From assembly GCF_002367995.1 (NCBI RefSeq), contig NZ_AP018207.1, positions 6,928,198 through 6,992,197 of the forward strand: a stretch of 64,000 nt of DNA, written 5' to 3'. Position 1 is the first letter of the stretch. Each line of letters begins with the position of its first letter. Positions 42,501 to 51,369 of this stretch are shown one piece after another. The position numbers were made by a program, and so were the translations under genes. The notes under the pieces were generated by a model, which saw only the letters and a program-made list of their open reading frames with translations, searched no databases and was not told where the DNA came from. This stretch comes from Calothrix brevissima NIES-22. Lineage in GTDB: Bacteria; Cyanobacteriota; Cyanobacteriia; Cyanobacteriales; Nostocaceae.

Positions 42501-45365
42501 TTTAAATCCAGAAGTTGGTATGTGGTTTATCACTTCATCAAACATTGGAAAACTCCCTTAGCAGAAGTTTTACTACCATTACAAGAAGCCTACACCAGTG
42601 GGTTAGAAACTGGGGAGGTGGAGACGGCTTGTTTTAATGCGGCAGCATATTGTTATTACAGCTATCACGCAGGGCAGGAATTAACCGAACTTGCCCAAAA
42701 GATGAGCACCTATCTTAATACTATTCATCAATACAAGCAAACAGGAACTGGCTATTGGCTAGAAATTTATCAACAAACTGTATTCAATTTATTGGGACGC
42801 ACAGAAATACCATATCACCTGACTGGAACAATATTCGATTTCCACAAATCTCTTCTGGAACTGCAAGCGACTAATCAACGTAGTGCTTTGCTGATGTCGC
42901 ATCTCAACCAAATGTTTCTCTATTATTTGTTTGGGAAAGAAGCAGAAGCTGTTCAGTTATCTGCCCAAGCTGCCCAATATATAGACGGTGGGGTGGGAAT
43001 GTTCGTCATTCCCTTATACTCCTTTTATGATGCGCTGATTCAATTAACTCAGTATGCAGCTGCATCCACAAAAGAGCGTCAGACAATCTTGCTACGAGTA
43101 CAACAGCATCAAAATAAATTACAACATTGGGCAAATTTAGGGGCTTTTAATCATCTCCATCGGTGGGAATTAGTCGCAGCAGAACATCATCGGGTATTAG
43201 GTAACAAAATTGAGGCGATTGAATGTTACGATCGCGCTATTTCCCTAGCTAAAGACAACAAATTTATTCAAGATGAGGCTTTAGCTAACGAACTGGCTGC
43301 CAAATTTTATCTCGATTGGAGTAGGGAAAAATTTGCCATTTCATATATGCAGGAAGCTTATTATTGTTATGCCCGTTGGGGAGCAAAAGCCAAAGCAGAT
43401 GATTTAGAAAAACGCTATCCTCAATTACTCAAACCAATCATCGAACAAAGACAAATCAACCTTAATCCTTGGGAAACCATTACCTCCCTTTCCCCATCTG
43501 TAAAATCTGTATCGACTCCAAGTGATAATACTAACACTAGCAATAGTCTTTCCGATGCCCTAGATTTTGGCAGCGTACTCAAAGCGGCTCAAACTATCTC
43601 TAGCAATATCGAATTAGATGAGTTAATTACCAACCTCACCCAAATTATTTTGCAAAACTCCGGGGCTGATAAATCTGTATTAATTCTCAATCAGGATGAT
43701 GTTTTACAAATTCGTGCTATTACCTCAATTAATGCGGAAATAAACTCTTTACAGACTGCAATTTACTCACAGTTAATTGATGATTATCAAGATATACCTG
43801 TCAAAATTATCAATTACGTTAAATATACACAAAAAATAATTGTGATAGATAATTGCCAAACAGATATTCCTGGGCTAATTGCAGAATATATGTTGACATA
43901 TCAACCCCAGAGTGTTTTGTGTACACCAATTATTAATCAAGGTAATTTGGTAGGCATACTATATCTTGAAAGTCGTGTTGCAGCAGGAGTATTTACTAAA
44001 GAACATCTCCAAGTTATTCAGATACTTTCTGCTCAAGCAGCCATAGCATTAGAAAATGCTCGACTTTATCAACAAATGCAACAAGCTCTAGACAAAGCAT
44101 TACTCAATCAAATTTCCATTGATCAAACAAATGTTTCTGTCTGGTGGATTGAGCCAGATGCTCGGATTTTCTATGTCAATGATGCGGCGTGTCAATGCTT
44201 AGGATATAGCAGGGAAGAGATGATTGATAAATATATTTTTGACTTCGATGCTGTTTTTCCGAAAGAATTATGGACAGAGCATTGGCAAGCTATTTGTGAA
44301 CAAGGATCATTCACTATTGAAAGCTATCATCGGCATAAATCTGGTCATATTTATCCGGTTGAAGTCAATGTTAACTATGTAAAATTTAAAGACAAAGAAT
44401 ACAATTTTGTCTTTACCAAAGATATTAGTGAACGCAAGCAAGCCGAAGCAAAAATTAAACAAAAATCCCAAGAGTTAGCTACAGCCTTACACGATTTGCA
44501 ACAAGCAAACTTACAAATTGTCCAAAGTGAGAAAATGTCTGCTTTAGGTAATCTTGTGGCTGGGGTTGCCCATGAAATGAATAATCCTCTGGGTTTTATT
44601 TCTGCTACTCTACAACAAACTAAACCAACGTTGGTAGATATTGTTGAACATCTGAAACTGTATCAAACAACTATCCCAAATCCCAGTGATGAAATCATAG
44701 ATCATGCTGAAGAAATTGATTTGGATTATACCTTAAAAGATTTACCAAAAATGCTGGATGCAATGGTCATGGCTTGTGACAGATTAAAAAATATCAGCAC
44801 TAGTCTGCGTACTTTCTCACGAGCCGATAAAGATTACAAAGTACCATTTAATCTTCATGAGGGTATCGATAGTACAATTTTAATTCTCAAACATCGCCTC
44901 AAAGCTAACGAACAACGTCCAGCAATAGAAGTTATCACCGAGTATGGAGATTTACCTCAAATAGAATGTTTTCCAGGTCAATTAAATCAGGTATTTATGA
45001 ATATTCTTGCCAATGCAATTGACATATTGGATGAAACAAATCAAGGGCGTAGCTTTAAGGAAATTAAAGCAAACCCCAACAAAATTACCATAAAGACTTC
45101 ACAAGAAACAAATCAAGTCAAAATCTCCATCGCTGATAACGGTAAAGGGATGAGTGCAGAAGTTAAACAAAAAATATTCGACCATTTATTCACTACTAAA
45201 GAAGTCGGTAAAGGTACAGGGTTAGGATTAGCTATAGCTAAACAAATTGTCGAAGAAACTCATGGTGGTAAGCTAAGTTGCAACTCTGTTTTGGGTGAAG
45301 GTACAGAATTTATGATTGAAATTCCCGCACAATCACAGAAAAGTTCACCGAATTTTAGATTTTAA
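39534..45365 (+). CDS. Ser/Thr kinase-AAA ATPase-GAF-PAS-histidine kinase (HstK-like)
   Basis: 1943 residues from ATG 39534 with GAGAGG just upstream. Residues 8-270 are a Ser/Thr kinase (catalytic HKDIKPSN at 131-138; LIDFSIAS in place of DFG, usual for this group). Residues 305-600 are an AAA/MalT-like ATPase (Walker A GFSGIGKT 333-340; VMFLDDLQWAD). A long helical TPR-like region runs to about 1330. A GAF domain (about 1345-1510), a PAS domain (YVNDAACQCLGYSREEM) and a histidine kinase follow: His1680 in GVAHEMNNPLG, the N box around ILANAIDIL, DNGKGM, GTGLGLAIA. It integrates signals and phosphorylates an unknown response regulator; no receiver is attached or adjacent. No membrane segment. 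Confidence 0.93.
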   Translation: MVSTLIGIAGYHITEGIYNGSRTLVYRGYREIDSLPIVIKLLKNPYPSFSELLSFRNQYTITKNLHSPLIVQTYSLEQYQNGYVLILEDFGGISLQQWRMKETQQSLQQLLEIAIALCNTLDLLYQERIIHKDIKPSNILINPENQTIKLIDFSIASLLPRETQTIVKTNALEGTLAYISPEQTGRMNRVIDYRTDFYSLGVTFYELFTGELPFSANDPMEMVHCHIAKTAPLIHEINPKIPPVLSAIVSKLMAKNAEDRYQSALGLKYDLENCLSQLQATGKIESFKIAQRDLCDRFIIPDKLYGREAEVNTLLQAFDRVSQGTTEMMLVAGFSGIGKTAVVNEVHKPIVKQRGYFIKGKYDQFNRNIPLNAFVQAFRDLMAQLLTESEAKIQQWKHQILASVGDNGQVIIEVIPELARIIGEQPAAVELSGTAAENRFNLLFQKFTQVFTSAEHPLVMFLDDLQWADSASLKLMQLLMADTSHLLLIGAYRDNEVQPGHPLMLTLSDIQKKQAKINTITLAPLTHNKLNQLVADTLKCPEELSDHLATLIYQKTQGNPFFATQFLKALHQEGLIKFNFDVGCWQCDIAQVKTLALTDDVVAFMSLQLQKLPQTTQSLLQLAACIGNSFELNTLAIVSQQPEIETASALWKALQEGLILPINDVYKFYVGQETPSYTLENQETVTYKFLHDRVQQAAYSLIADEQKQSTHLQIGQLLLQNSHYSDREERLFDIVNHLNFGIALITTLQEREHLAELNLAAGRKAKVATAYNAAINYLGTGIELLPDTAWESHYPLTLALYEEIAEASYVKTDFEQMEQWASVVLQQAKTLLDTIKVQQTRILGAKAQGQFLYAVEIGLQVLRSLGIEFSAQPNEADIGQAFALTRSLWADKSPLELLDLPTMSDPHLLAAMELLTVLVPAAYMGSPNFMPLMIGKQIELSIQSGNCPSSIFSYVDYGLVLCGIVGDIDNGYLFGELALSLLEQIQLSRFKSRSWYVVYHFIKHWKTPLAEVLLPLQEAYTSGLETGEVETACFNAAAYCYYSYHAGQELTELAQKMSTYLNTIHQYKQTGTGYWLEIYQQTVFNLLGRTEIPYHLTGTIFDFHKSLLELQATNQRSALLMSHLNQMFLYYLFGKEAEAVQLSAQAAQYIDGGVGMFVIPLYSFYDALIQLTQYAAASTKERQTILLRVQQHQNKLQHWANLGAFNHLHRWELVAAEHHRVLGNKIEAIECYDRAISLAKDNKFIQDEALANELAAKFYLDWSREKFAISYMQEAYYCYARWGAKAKADDLEKRYPQLLKPIIEQRQINLNPWETITSLSPSVKSVSTPSDNTNTSNSLSDALDFGSVLKAAQTISSNIELDELITNLTQIILQNSGADKSVLILNQDDVLQIRAITSINAEINSLQTAIYSQLIDDYQDIPVKIINYVKYTQKIIVIDNCQTDIPGLIAEYMLTYQPQSVLCTPIINQGNLVGILYLESRVAAGVFTKEHLQVIQILSAQAAIALENARLYQQMQQALDKALLNQISIDQTNVSVWWIEPDARIFYVNDAACQCLGYSREEMIDKYIFDFDAVFPKELWTEHWQAICEQGSFTIESYHRHKSGHIYPVEVNVNYVKFKDKEYNFVFTKDISERKQAEAKIKQKSQELATALHDLQQANLQIVQSEKMSALGNLVAGVAHEMNNPLGFISATLQQTKPTLVDIVEHLKLYQTTIPNPSDEIIDHAEEIDLDYTLKDLPKMLDAMVMACDRLKNISTSLRTFSRADKDYKVPFNLHEGIDSTILILKHRLKANEQRPAIEVITEYGDLPQIECFPGQLNQVFMNILANAIDILDETNQGRSFKEIKANPNKITIKTSQETNQVKISIADNGKGMSAEVKQKIFDHLFTTKEVGKGTGLGLAIAKQIVEETHGGKLSCNSVLGEGTEFMIEIPAQSQKSSPNFRF

Positions 45366-46007
45366 ATTTTGGATTGGGGTAGAGGCGGGTTGATTGAGAT
45401 TTTCGTTAATAAATGAGGATATTGGTAAACCCGCCCTTACAGAATTTAAAATTGCCCAATAGCCTAAAACCAGCGAATTTATCCGGGGAATAAATCTAAA
45501 ATTGCTTCACATCTGCGATCGCTCTGATAAAATCTGAGTTTTCTCCTGAAGTTTCTGTATTCCCAACATCTATGGCGGTACAAGGTTTTTGTTACTTGTA
45601 TACTTTTTACAGTACTACTTAATTAAATATACTTAAATATGCTTTTAGACTTGGTAAAATAAAAACTCTGATTATAACAGCTTTTTCTACTAAATCACCT
45701 GATTCGCCTTTTTTAGCAGACTAAAATACAAATCCTCATATTTTCTCCAGAATTACTACTTACAATAGAAGTTAAAAAAATATCATTTACTGTTTGTCGC
45801 TAATTGCCGCTTTTTGGTAAATTTTCTAGCTTCTGCTCAATTATTGTACGCAGAATCTGAGAATTCATAGCCAATCTCTCATTCAAAATTTAAAGGGAAA
45901 CATTCCCTGGGATTAGAGGGTTGTGGGATTGACTAACCAAAAGCCCGATCTAGACAGGCTTGATGCACAAATTTTCTTTGTCGGGGAGTGACAAAAAGGA
46001 TTACAAC
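45366..46007. other. Intergenic region upstream of the two-partner secretion locus
   Basis: Contains a diverged palindrome pair (GGCGGGTT about 45385, AACCCGCCCTTAC about 45428) and AT-rich DNA. TTTAAAGGGAAACAT (45889-45903) recurs at 48031-48045 upstream of the first TpsA gene. The TpsB promoter is probably here. Confidence 0.5.
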
Positions 46008-47777
46008 ATGATGATTATCGTTTCTAACCCAATTTCTTATAGGTCTTTAAAATACCTTTTGAGCCTGAAATCACTGACATTTGGCTTTTTTTTCCTAGCT
46101 GTCACTGGCAATTATGAAAATGCTATAGCTCAAACTGCAAATCCTCAAACCTTACCTCCAGGAAGGGTAGAAGAAGTACCAGTAACGCCCTTACCCTCAG
46201 AGGTATTACCGTCACCACCAACAGACAATCAATTACTACCGCTACCAACAATACCAGATCAATCAACTCCCGCAGAGGATGAAGCTAATGTTAAATTTCG
46301 TGTCGATCGCATTGAAGTTGTTGGAAGTACAGTCTTCAAACCAGAAGAGTTTGCGGCGATTACAAAACCTTATCTGGGTAAGGAACTGACATTTGCAGAG
46401 TTGTTACAAGTTAAAGATGCAATTACTAAGCTTTACACTGATAAGGGTTATGTCACCACAGGGGCGTTGATTACACCGCAAACTGTAGAAGATGGAACCA
46501 TCAAAATTCAGGTAATTGAAGGTAGTCTGCAAGAAATTAAAATTGTTGGTAACCGACGATTAAATAGTCAATATATTCGCTCGCGCATTCAACTGGGTGC
46601 AGGAACGCCGTTGAATATACCCCGCTTACTAGAAAAGCTGCAACTCCTCCGTCTCGATCCGCGCATTCAAAATTTATCAGCAGAGTTGCAGATGGGTGTG
46701 CGTCCGGGAAGTAATATTTTACAGGTGGAAATCCAAGAAGCCGATACCTTTAGACTAACAACCAGTATAGATAATGGGCGATCGCCTAGTGTGGGTAGTT
46801 TTCGTCGGGGTGTGGATCTACAAGAAGCGAATTTACTCGGTTTAGGTGACACTCTGAGTATCGGCTACGCGAATACCGATGGCAGTAATACAATTAATTT
46901 CAATTACACCCTACCAATTAATGCGCACAATGGTACTCTTTCCTTTGGGTTTAACAAAGGTTGGAACCGTGTCATAGAAGAACCTTTCAGCGTTCTCGAT
47001 ATTCAATCAGATACAACTTCTTACGAATTTAGCTATCGTCAACCGTTACTGCAAAAGCCAACTCAAGAATTAGCGGTAGGCTTCTCGTTTTCTCGCCAGG
47101 AAAGCCAAACTGAGTTAGGTATTGATAATATTGGCCCGTTTCGCCTTTCACCAGGTGCAGACGAGCAAGGAAGAACGAATATTTCTGCCCTGCGCTTTTT
47201 TCAAGAATATACTCAACGTAGTACCAGCCAAGTTTTTGCCGCGCGATCGCAATTTAGTCTCGGTGTAGATTGGTTTGGAGCCAATGTTAATCAAGATGAA
47301 CCAGATAGCCGCTTTTTCTCTTGGCGAGGACAAGCTCAGTGGGTGCGACAGTTAGCACCAGATACCCTATTTTTAGCCAGAGGCGATATCCAACTATCCG
47401 CAAATTCTCTTGTACCTTTAGAACAATTTGGTCTAGGTGGACAGTTAAGTGTGCGCGGCTACCGCCAGGATACATTACTGACAGATAATGGTATGTTATT
47501 CTCCGCAGAATTTCGGTTACCAATTCTCCGCGCTCCTAAGTTGGGTGGAGTCCTCCAACTAACACCCTTTATTGATGTGGGTACAGGCTGGAATGTTAAG
47601 GGCGACAATCCATCACCCAGTACTTTAGTAGGTACGGGTTTAGGGCTACTGTGGAAACAAGGCGATAGCTTCTCAGCTCGCTTTGATTGGGGAATTCCTT
47701 TGACTTCAGTGGAGGGTGAAAAGCGCAGTCTACAAGAAAATGGGCTGTATTTTTCAGTACAGTATTCACCGTTTTAA
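46008..47777 (+). CDS. TpsB outer-membrane transporter (ShlB/FhaC family)
   Basis: 589 residues from ATG 46008, chosen because AAGGA (45996-46000) lies 7 nt upstream; ATG 45963 would add 15 residues. A signal peptide (LTFGFFFLAVTGNYENAIAQ) is followed by a Pro-rich stretch. One or two POTRA domains (VDRIEVVGSTVFKPEEF, GYVTTGALITPQ) recognise the exoprotein. The rest is a 16-strand barrel (SIDNGRSPSVGSFR, and the FGLGGQLSVRGY motif typical of the family). It moves TpsA proteins across the outer membrane without ATP. It is the only TpsB in the window and precedes five TpsA genes. Confidence 0.92.
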   Translation: MMIIVSNPISYRSLKYLLSLKSLTFGFFFLAVTGNYENAIAQTANPQTLPPGRVEEVPVTPLPSEVLPSPPTDNQLLPLPTIPDQSTPAEDEANVKFRVDRIEVVGSTVFKPEEFAAITKPYLGKELTFAELLQVKDAITKLYTDKGYVTTGALITPQTVEDGTIKIQVIEGSLQEIKIVGNRRLNSQYIRSRIQLGAGTPLNIPRLLEKLQLLRLDPRIQNLSAELQMGVRPGSNILQVEIQEADTFRLTTSIDNGRSPSVGSFRRGVDLQEANLLGLGDTLSIGYANTDGSNTINFNYTLPINAHNGTLSFGFNKGWNRVIEEPFSVLDIQSDTTSYEFSYRQPLLQKPTQELAVGFSFSRQESQTELGIDNIGPFRLSPGADEQGRTNISALRFFQEYTQRSTSQVFAARSQFSLGVDWFGANVNQDEPDSRFFSWRGQAQWVRQLAPDTLFLARGDIQLSANSLVPLEQFGLGGQLSVRGYRQDTLLTDNGMLFSAEFRLPILRAPKLGGVLQLTPFIDVGTGWNVKGDNPSPSTLVGTGLGLLWKQGDSFSARFDWGIPLTSVEGEKRSLQENGLYFSVQYSPF

Positions 47778-48030
47778 TAGAACAATACTGTAACCCAAAT
47801 TTGTATTTTTAGAAGCCCTGTAAAACCTCAAGAAAAATTAGTCAATTACCAACAAATATGCCTATTTAGTTGCAATAATTATAGTTTTTCAGGGTTAACC
47901 GAAACAATTAAAAATTAAAAATTAAAGACATTTTCAGTCGGGAATTTAAACCCCAACTGAAAATTTGCTATGTATAAACGCAGGAGTCTTCAACCCTCGC
48001 AATTAGGCTTGTCAGTGTTAGAAATTTTAT

Positions 48031-48045
48031 TTTAAAGGGAAACAT
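48031..48045 (+). promoter_or_regulatory. 15-bp motif shared upstream of tpsB and tpsA1
   Basis: TTTAAAGGGAAACAT, identical at 45889-45903. It lies 32 bp before the TpsA1 start codon and 104 bp before the TpsB start. It may be a shared leader or operator; two copies alone do not prove it. Confidence 0.3.
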
Positions 48046-48077
48046 AAGCAAAGTCAGAACCAACGATAATTGAAGAT

Positions 48078-50594
48078 ATGAGAGCGATTTACTTTGCAAT
48101 AAGCCAGATAATTCATATATTTACTGTATTATTGGCTACAAAATTATTGACTTTTGGCTTAGTATTACCTGCAATAGCTCAAATTACATCTGACGGCACA
48201 ACCAACACCATTGTCAACCACAATAATAATAATTTTCAGATTATTAATGGTACAGAAAAAGGCAATAATTTATTTCACAGTTTTAGCAATTTTTCTGTAC
48301 CTACGAATAGTACAGCAACTTTTGATTTAACCCAAACACCAAATATTACAACTATATTTAGTCGGGTGACTGGTGGAAATGTTTCCCAACTTGATGGATT
48401 AATTCAAACTCTTAATAGTAATAACCCGGTGAGTTTGTTTTTAATGAATCCTAACGGAATTGTATTTGGTAAAGATGCTAGATTAAACATCGGTGGTTCC
48501 TTTATAGGAACGACAGCAAATAGTGTTAAATTTGCTGATAGCACAGAATTTAGTGCTGTGAATGCAAATATAACTCCCTTACTAACGATGACTGTTCCTA
48601 TAGGGTTACAAATGGGCACAAATCCTGGGAATATAACAGTTGAAGGAGTAGGACATGCATTAAATAGACCATTCATATTTCTGCCGATTTTAGGGACAGC
48701 AAATAACATGGGGCTGAGTGTTAATTCAGGACAAACATTAGCCCTAATTGGTGGCGATATTAGCTTAAATGGCGGGATATTAACCGCAGCAGATGGACAT
48801 TTAGAATTAGGTAGTGTAAAAAATGCAGAAATTTACCTTAACGCATCATTAAAGGGATGGGAATTTGCTTATAATACAGTTCAAAACTTCCAAGATATTC
48901 ATTTATCAGAACAAGCCTTAGTTGATGCTAGTGGATTAGGTGGTGGCTCTATACAGGTGCAAGGAAATCATCTGAATATCCAAGATGGATCTTTGGTATT
49001 GCTACGTAATTTCGGATTTTTACCTAGTGGAAATATTTCTATTAATGCTGCTAGTAATCTAACTATAACTGGTACTACATCAAATGGTGCTGTAGGTAGT
49101 GGAATTATCGGTCAAGTTTTAGGATCTGCTCCAGGGGGGACAATTTTTATTCAATCTAACCAGGCTTTATTGAGTAATGGTGGTGTCATTCTTAATGAAA
49201 CCTATAGTCCTGCTATGGGTGGAAATTTGATTATTGATATTGCAAATACTCTCACATTATCTGGAATTTCTCCACTTAATCCCTTAGCTGCTAGTGGGAT
49301 AACTTCTACCACTTTTGCCGATGGTAAAGCAGGTGATTTACTGATATCTACTCGTAATTTAGTTGCTAATAATGGAGGAATTATGGCTACAACAACTTTT
49401 GGTAAAGGAAATGGAGGAGACTTAACTATCAATGCTACCGATTCAGTATTTATCAACATTGATATTCCTGGTTTAGCTCTTCCTAGTAGTATTGCAGCCG
49501 AAAGCATTGTTGCAGGTAATGCTGGTAATTTACGAATTAATACAGCAAGATTAACCATCAATGGAGGTGGTCAAATTTTGGCATCAACTAGAGGTAGTGG
49601 TAAAGCAGGAGAGATTTTTATTAATGCTGCAAATTCTATAGAAGTTAGTGGTACTGCTCCAGGTGCAGAGCAATTATTAAAAAGTACAATCAGTTCTAAT
49701 GCTCAAGCATTACCCCCAGAGATCCAAATTTTTTTTGGTGGTTTAGCATCACCAACTGGAGACTCAGGCAATATAGAAATTAATACACCTATACTCAAAA
49801 TTAATGATAATGCTGCGGTGACAGTTGGACATTTAGGAACTGGAAATGCGGGCAATTTAAATATCCAAGCAGGACAGATTTATTTAGATAACCAAGGACA
49901 AATTACAGCTGCAACTGAGTCAAGTGGAGGAGGAAATATTTACTTACAAACGAAAGACTTATTAATGTTGCGCAATTCTAGTTTGATTAATACAGAAGCT
50001 AAAGGTACGGGAAATGGTGGGAATATTACTATTAATTCTCCCATAATTTTAGGCTTGGAGAATAGCGATATTATTGCTAATGCTGTTCAAGGTCGAGGCG
50101 GAAACATTGACATCACTACTCAAGGGATTATTGGTTTAGAATTCCGTAATACTATCAGCCCAAGAGTTGACATTACTAATGATATTACTGCCAGTTCTCA
50201 GTTTAATATCAATGGTTCTGTAGCAATTAATAATATTGGCATTGACCCTAACTCCGGGTTAGTAGAATTACCAGCAAGTATCACCGATTCATCACAGCAA
50301 ATTGCTAGAGGGTGTGCTGATGCTAGTGGTAGTAGTTTTATCACTACGGGAAGGGGTGGTGTACCGCAAAATCCAGCACAGGAATTGAGGAGCGATCGCA
50401 CTTGGTTTGATACTCGCGATATCTCTGCGTTCCGTAACACACAGCAAGTACAAGCACAAAACCCCCAATCACCACAGCCTTTTGTGCAAGCTACATCTTG
50501 GCATCGCAACGCTAAAGGTAAAATTGAGTTAGTTGCAGATAAGTCTTCTACTCCAGTACCAACAGTATTAACCTGTGCTACGGTTGCTAAATAA
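48078..50594 (+). CDS. TpsA1, filamentous-haemagglutinin-type exoprotein
   Basis: 838 residues, starting MRAI like TpsA2 and TpsA4. Signal peptide to about AIAQ. TPS secretion domain (about 33-290): GNNLFHSFSNFSVP, IFSRVTGGNVSQLDGLIQT, FLMNPNGIVFGKDARLNIGG with the conserved NPNGI. The rest is a right-handed beta-helix of about 20-residue turns (GNGGDLTINATDSVFI). The C-terminus has the shared cap: GCADASGSSFITTGRGG, LRSDRTWFDTRD, ATSWHRNAKGKIELV. No toxin domain or CDI-type VENN motif, and the length is far below CdiA, so an adhesin or matrix protein is more likely. Confidence 0.9.
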   Translation: MRAIYFAISQIIHIFTVLLATKLLTFGLVLPAIAQITSDGTTNTIVNHNNNNFQIINGTEKGNNLFHSFSNFSVPTNSTATFDLTQTPNITTIFSRVTGGNVSQLDGLIQTLNSNNPVSLFLMNPNGIVFGKDARLNIGGSFIGTTANSVKFADSTEFSAVNANITPLLTMTVPIGLQMGTNPGNITVEGVGHALNRPFIFLPILGTANNMGLSVNSGQTLALIGGDISLNGGILTAADGHLELGSVKNAEIYLNASLKGWEFAYNTVQNFQDIHLSEQALVDASGLGGGSIQVQGNHLNIQDGSLVLLRNFGFLPSGNISINAASNLTITGTTSNGAVGSGIIGQVLGSAPGGTIFIQSNQALLSNGGVILNETYSPAMGGNLIIDIANTLTLSGISPLNPLAASGITSTTFADGKAGDLLISTRNLVANNGGIMATTTFGKGNGGDLTINATDSVFINIDIPGLALPSSIAAESIVAGNAGNLRINTARLTINGGGQILASTRGSGKAGEIFINAANSIEVSGTAPGAEQLLKSTISSNAQALPPEIQIFFGGLASPTGDSGNIEINTPILKINDNAAVTVGHLGTGNAGNLNIQAGQIYLDNQGQITAATESSGGGNIYLQTKDLLMLRNSSLINTEAKGTGNGGNITINSPIILGLENSDIIANAVQGRGGNIDITTQGIIGLEFRNTISPRVDITNDITASSQFNINGSVAINNIGIDPNSGLVELPASITDSSQQIARGCADASGSSFITTGRGGVPQNPAQELRSDRTWFDTRDISAFRNTQQVQAQNPQSPQPFVQATSWHRNAKGKIELVADKSSTPVPTVLTCATVAK

Positions 50595-50642
50595 TATAAT
50601 TAGATATTCAATTACAGAGTCTTTAAACTCAAGGATAGTGCT

Positions 50643-51248
50643 ATGTCTTACAGCGAGTTTAGTTTAGCTAAAGCCAAACAAACTTTTGGGTTAACTACAG
50701 TAGAGCAACGCGATATTTTTGCTTCTGCTACGGAATTAACTGCCAGTAATTTACTTACAGAAACTCTAAATTATAACCTAGCGATCGCTTTAGCTAGTAA
50801 TAGTGAAAAAGCCCGCTCTGAATTAATTATTGCACCAATTTTAGTTGACTTGCGCCGACAGCTAAAAGAGCAAATTAGTTTATTTTCTGGTATTGATTTT
50901 ACCGTTGATGATAGCAAAGGATTAAATGGCACTTGTGATTTTATTATTACCAAATCTCCAGAAATTCTGATTCTCACAGCACCAGTGATTACAGTTGTTG
51001 AAGCGAAAAGAGAGAATATTAATGCAGGGTTGGGTCAATGTGCAGCAGAAATGGTAGCAGCCCAAATATTTAATCAGCAAAGCTCCAAAGAAATTAAGAC
51101 CATTTATGGTGCAGTTACAACTGGTAGTATTTGGCAATTTTTGAAACTGGAAGAACAGATATTAACGATTGATTTGAGTGAATATTATCTCAAGGATGTA
51201 AATAAGATTCTTGGCATTTTAGCTAGTGGTATTTTCCTGGTAACATAA
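50643..51248 (+). CDS. PD-(D/E)XK-like protein, unknown function
   Basis: 201 residues. The region 115-150 reads GTCDFIITKSPEILIL then VITVVEAKRENINAGLGQ, i.e. Asp, then a strand, then Glu-x-Lys followed by a helix: the core of PD-(D/E)XK nuclease folds such as the type I HsdR N-terminus. Flanking helices (EKARSELIIAPILVDLRRQL; AAEMVAAQIFN) fit. AAGGAT before the start is the same ribosome binding site as the TpsA genes use. It sits 48 bp after TpsA1, so it is probably in the same transcript. Either nuclease or binding-only; activity cannot be judged. Confidence 0.7.
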   Translation: MSYSEFSLAKAKQTFGLTTVEQRDIFASATELTASNLLTETLNYNLAIALASNSEKARSELIIAPILVDLRRQLKEQISLFSGIDFTVDDSKGLNGTCDFIITKSPEILILTAPVITVVEAKRENINAGLGQCAAEMVAAQIFNQQSSKEIKTIYGAVTTGSIWQFLKLEEQILTIDLSEYYLKDVNKILGILASGIFLVT

Positions 51249-51369
51249 CTAAGCTGCTAAGTATTGAATTTGCACATTGGAATTTGCACATTGAGAGCTT
51301 AGAAAGTAATACTTCATGAAAAAAAGTAATTAACTTAAGAAATTAATTTATTTATTATATAAAAAATAA

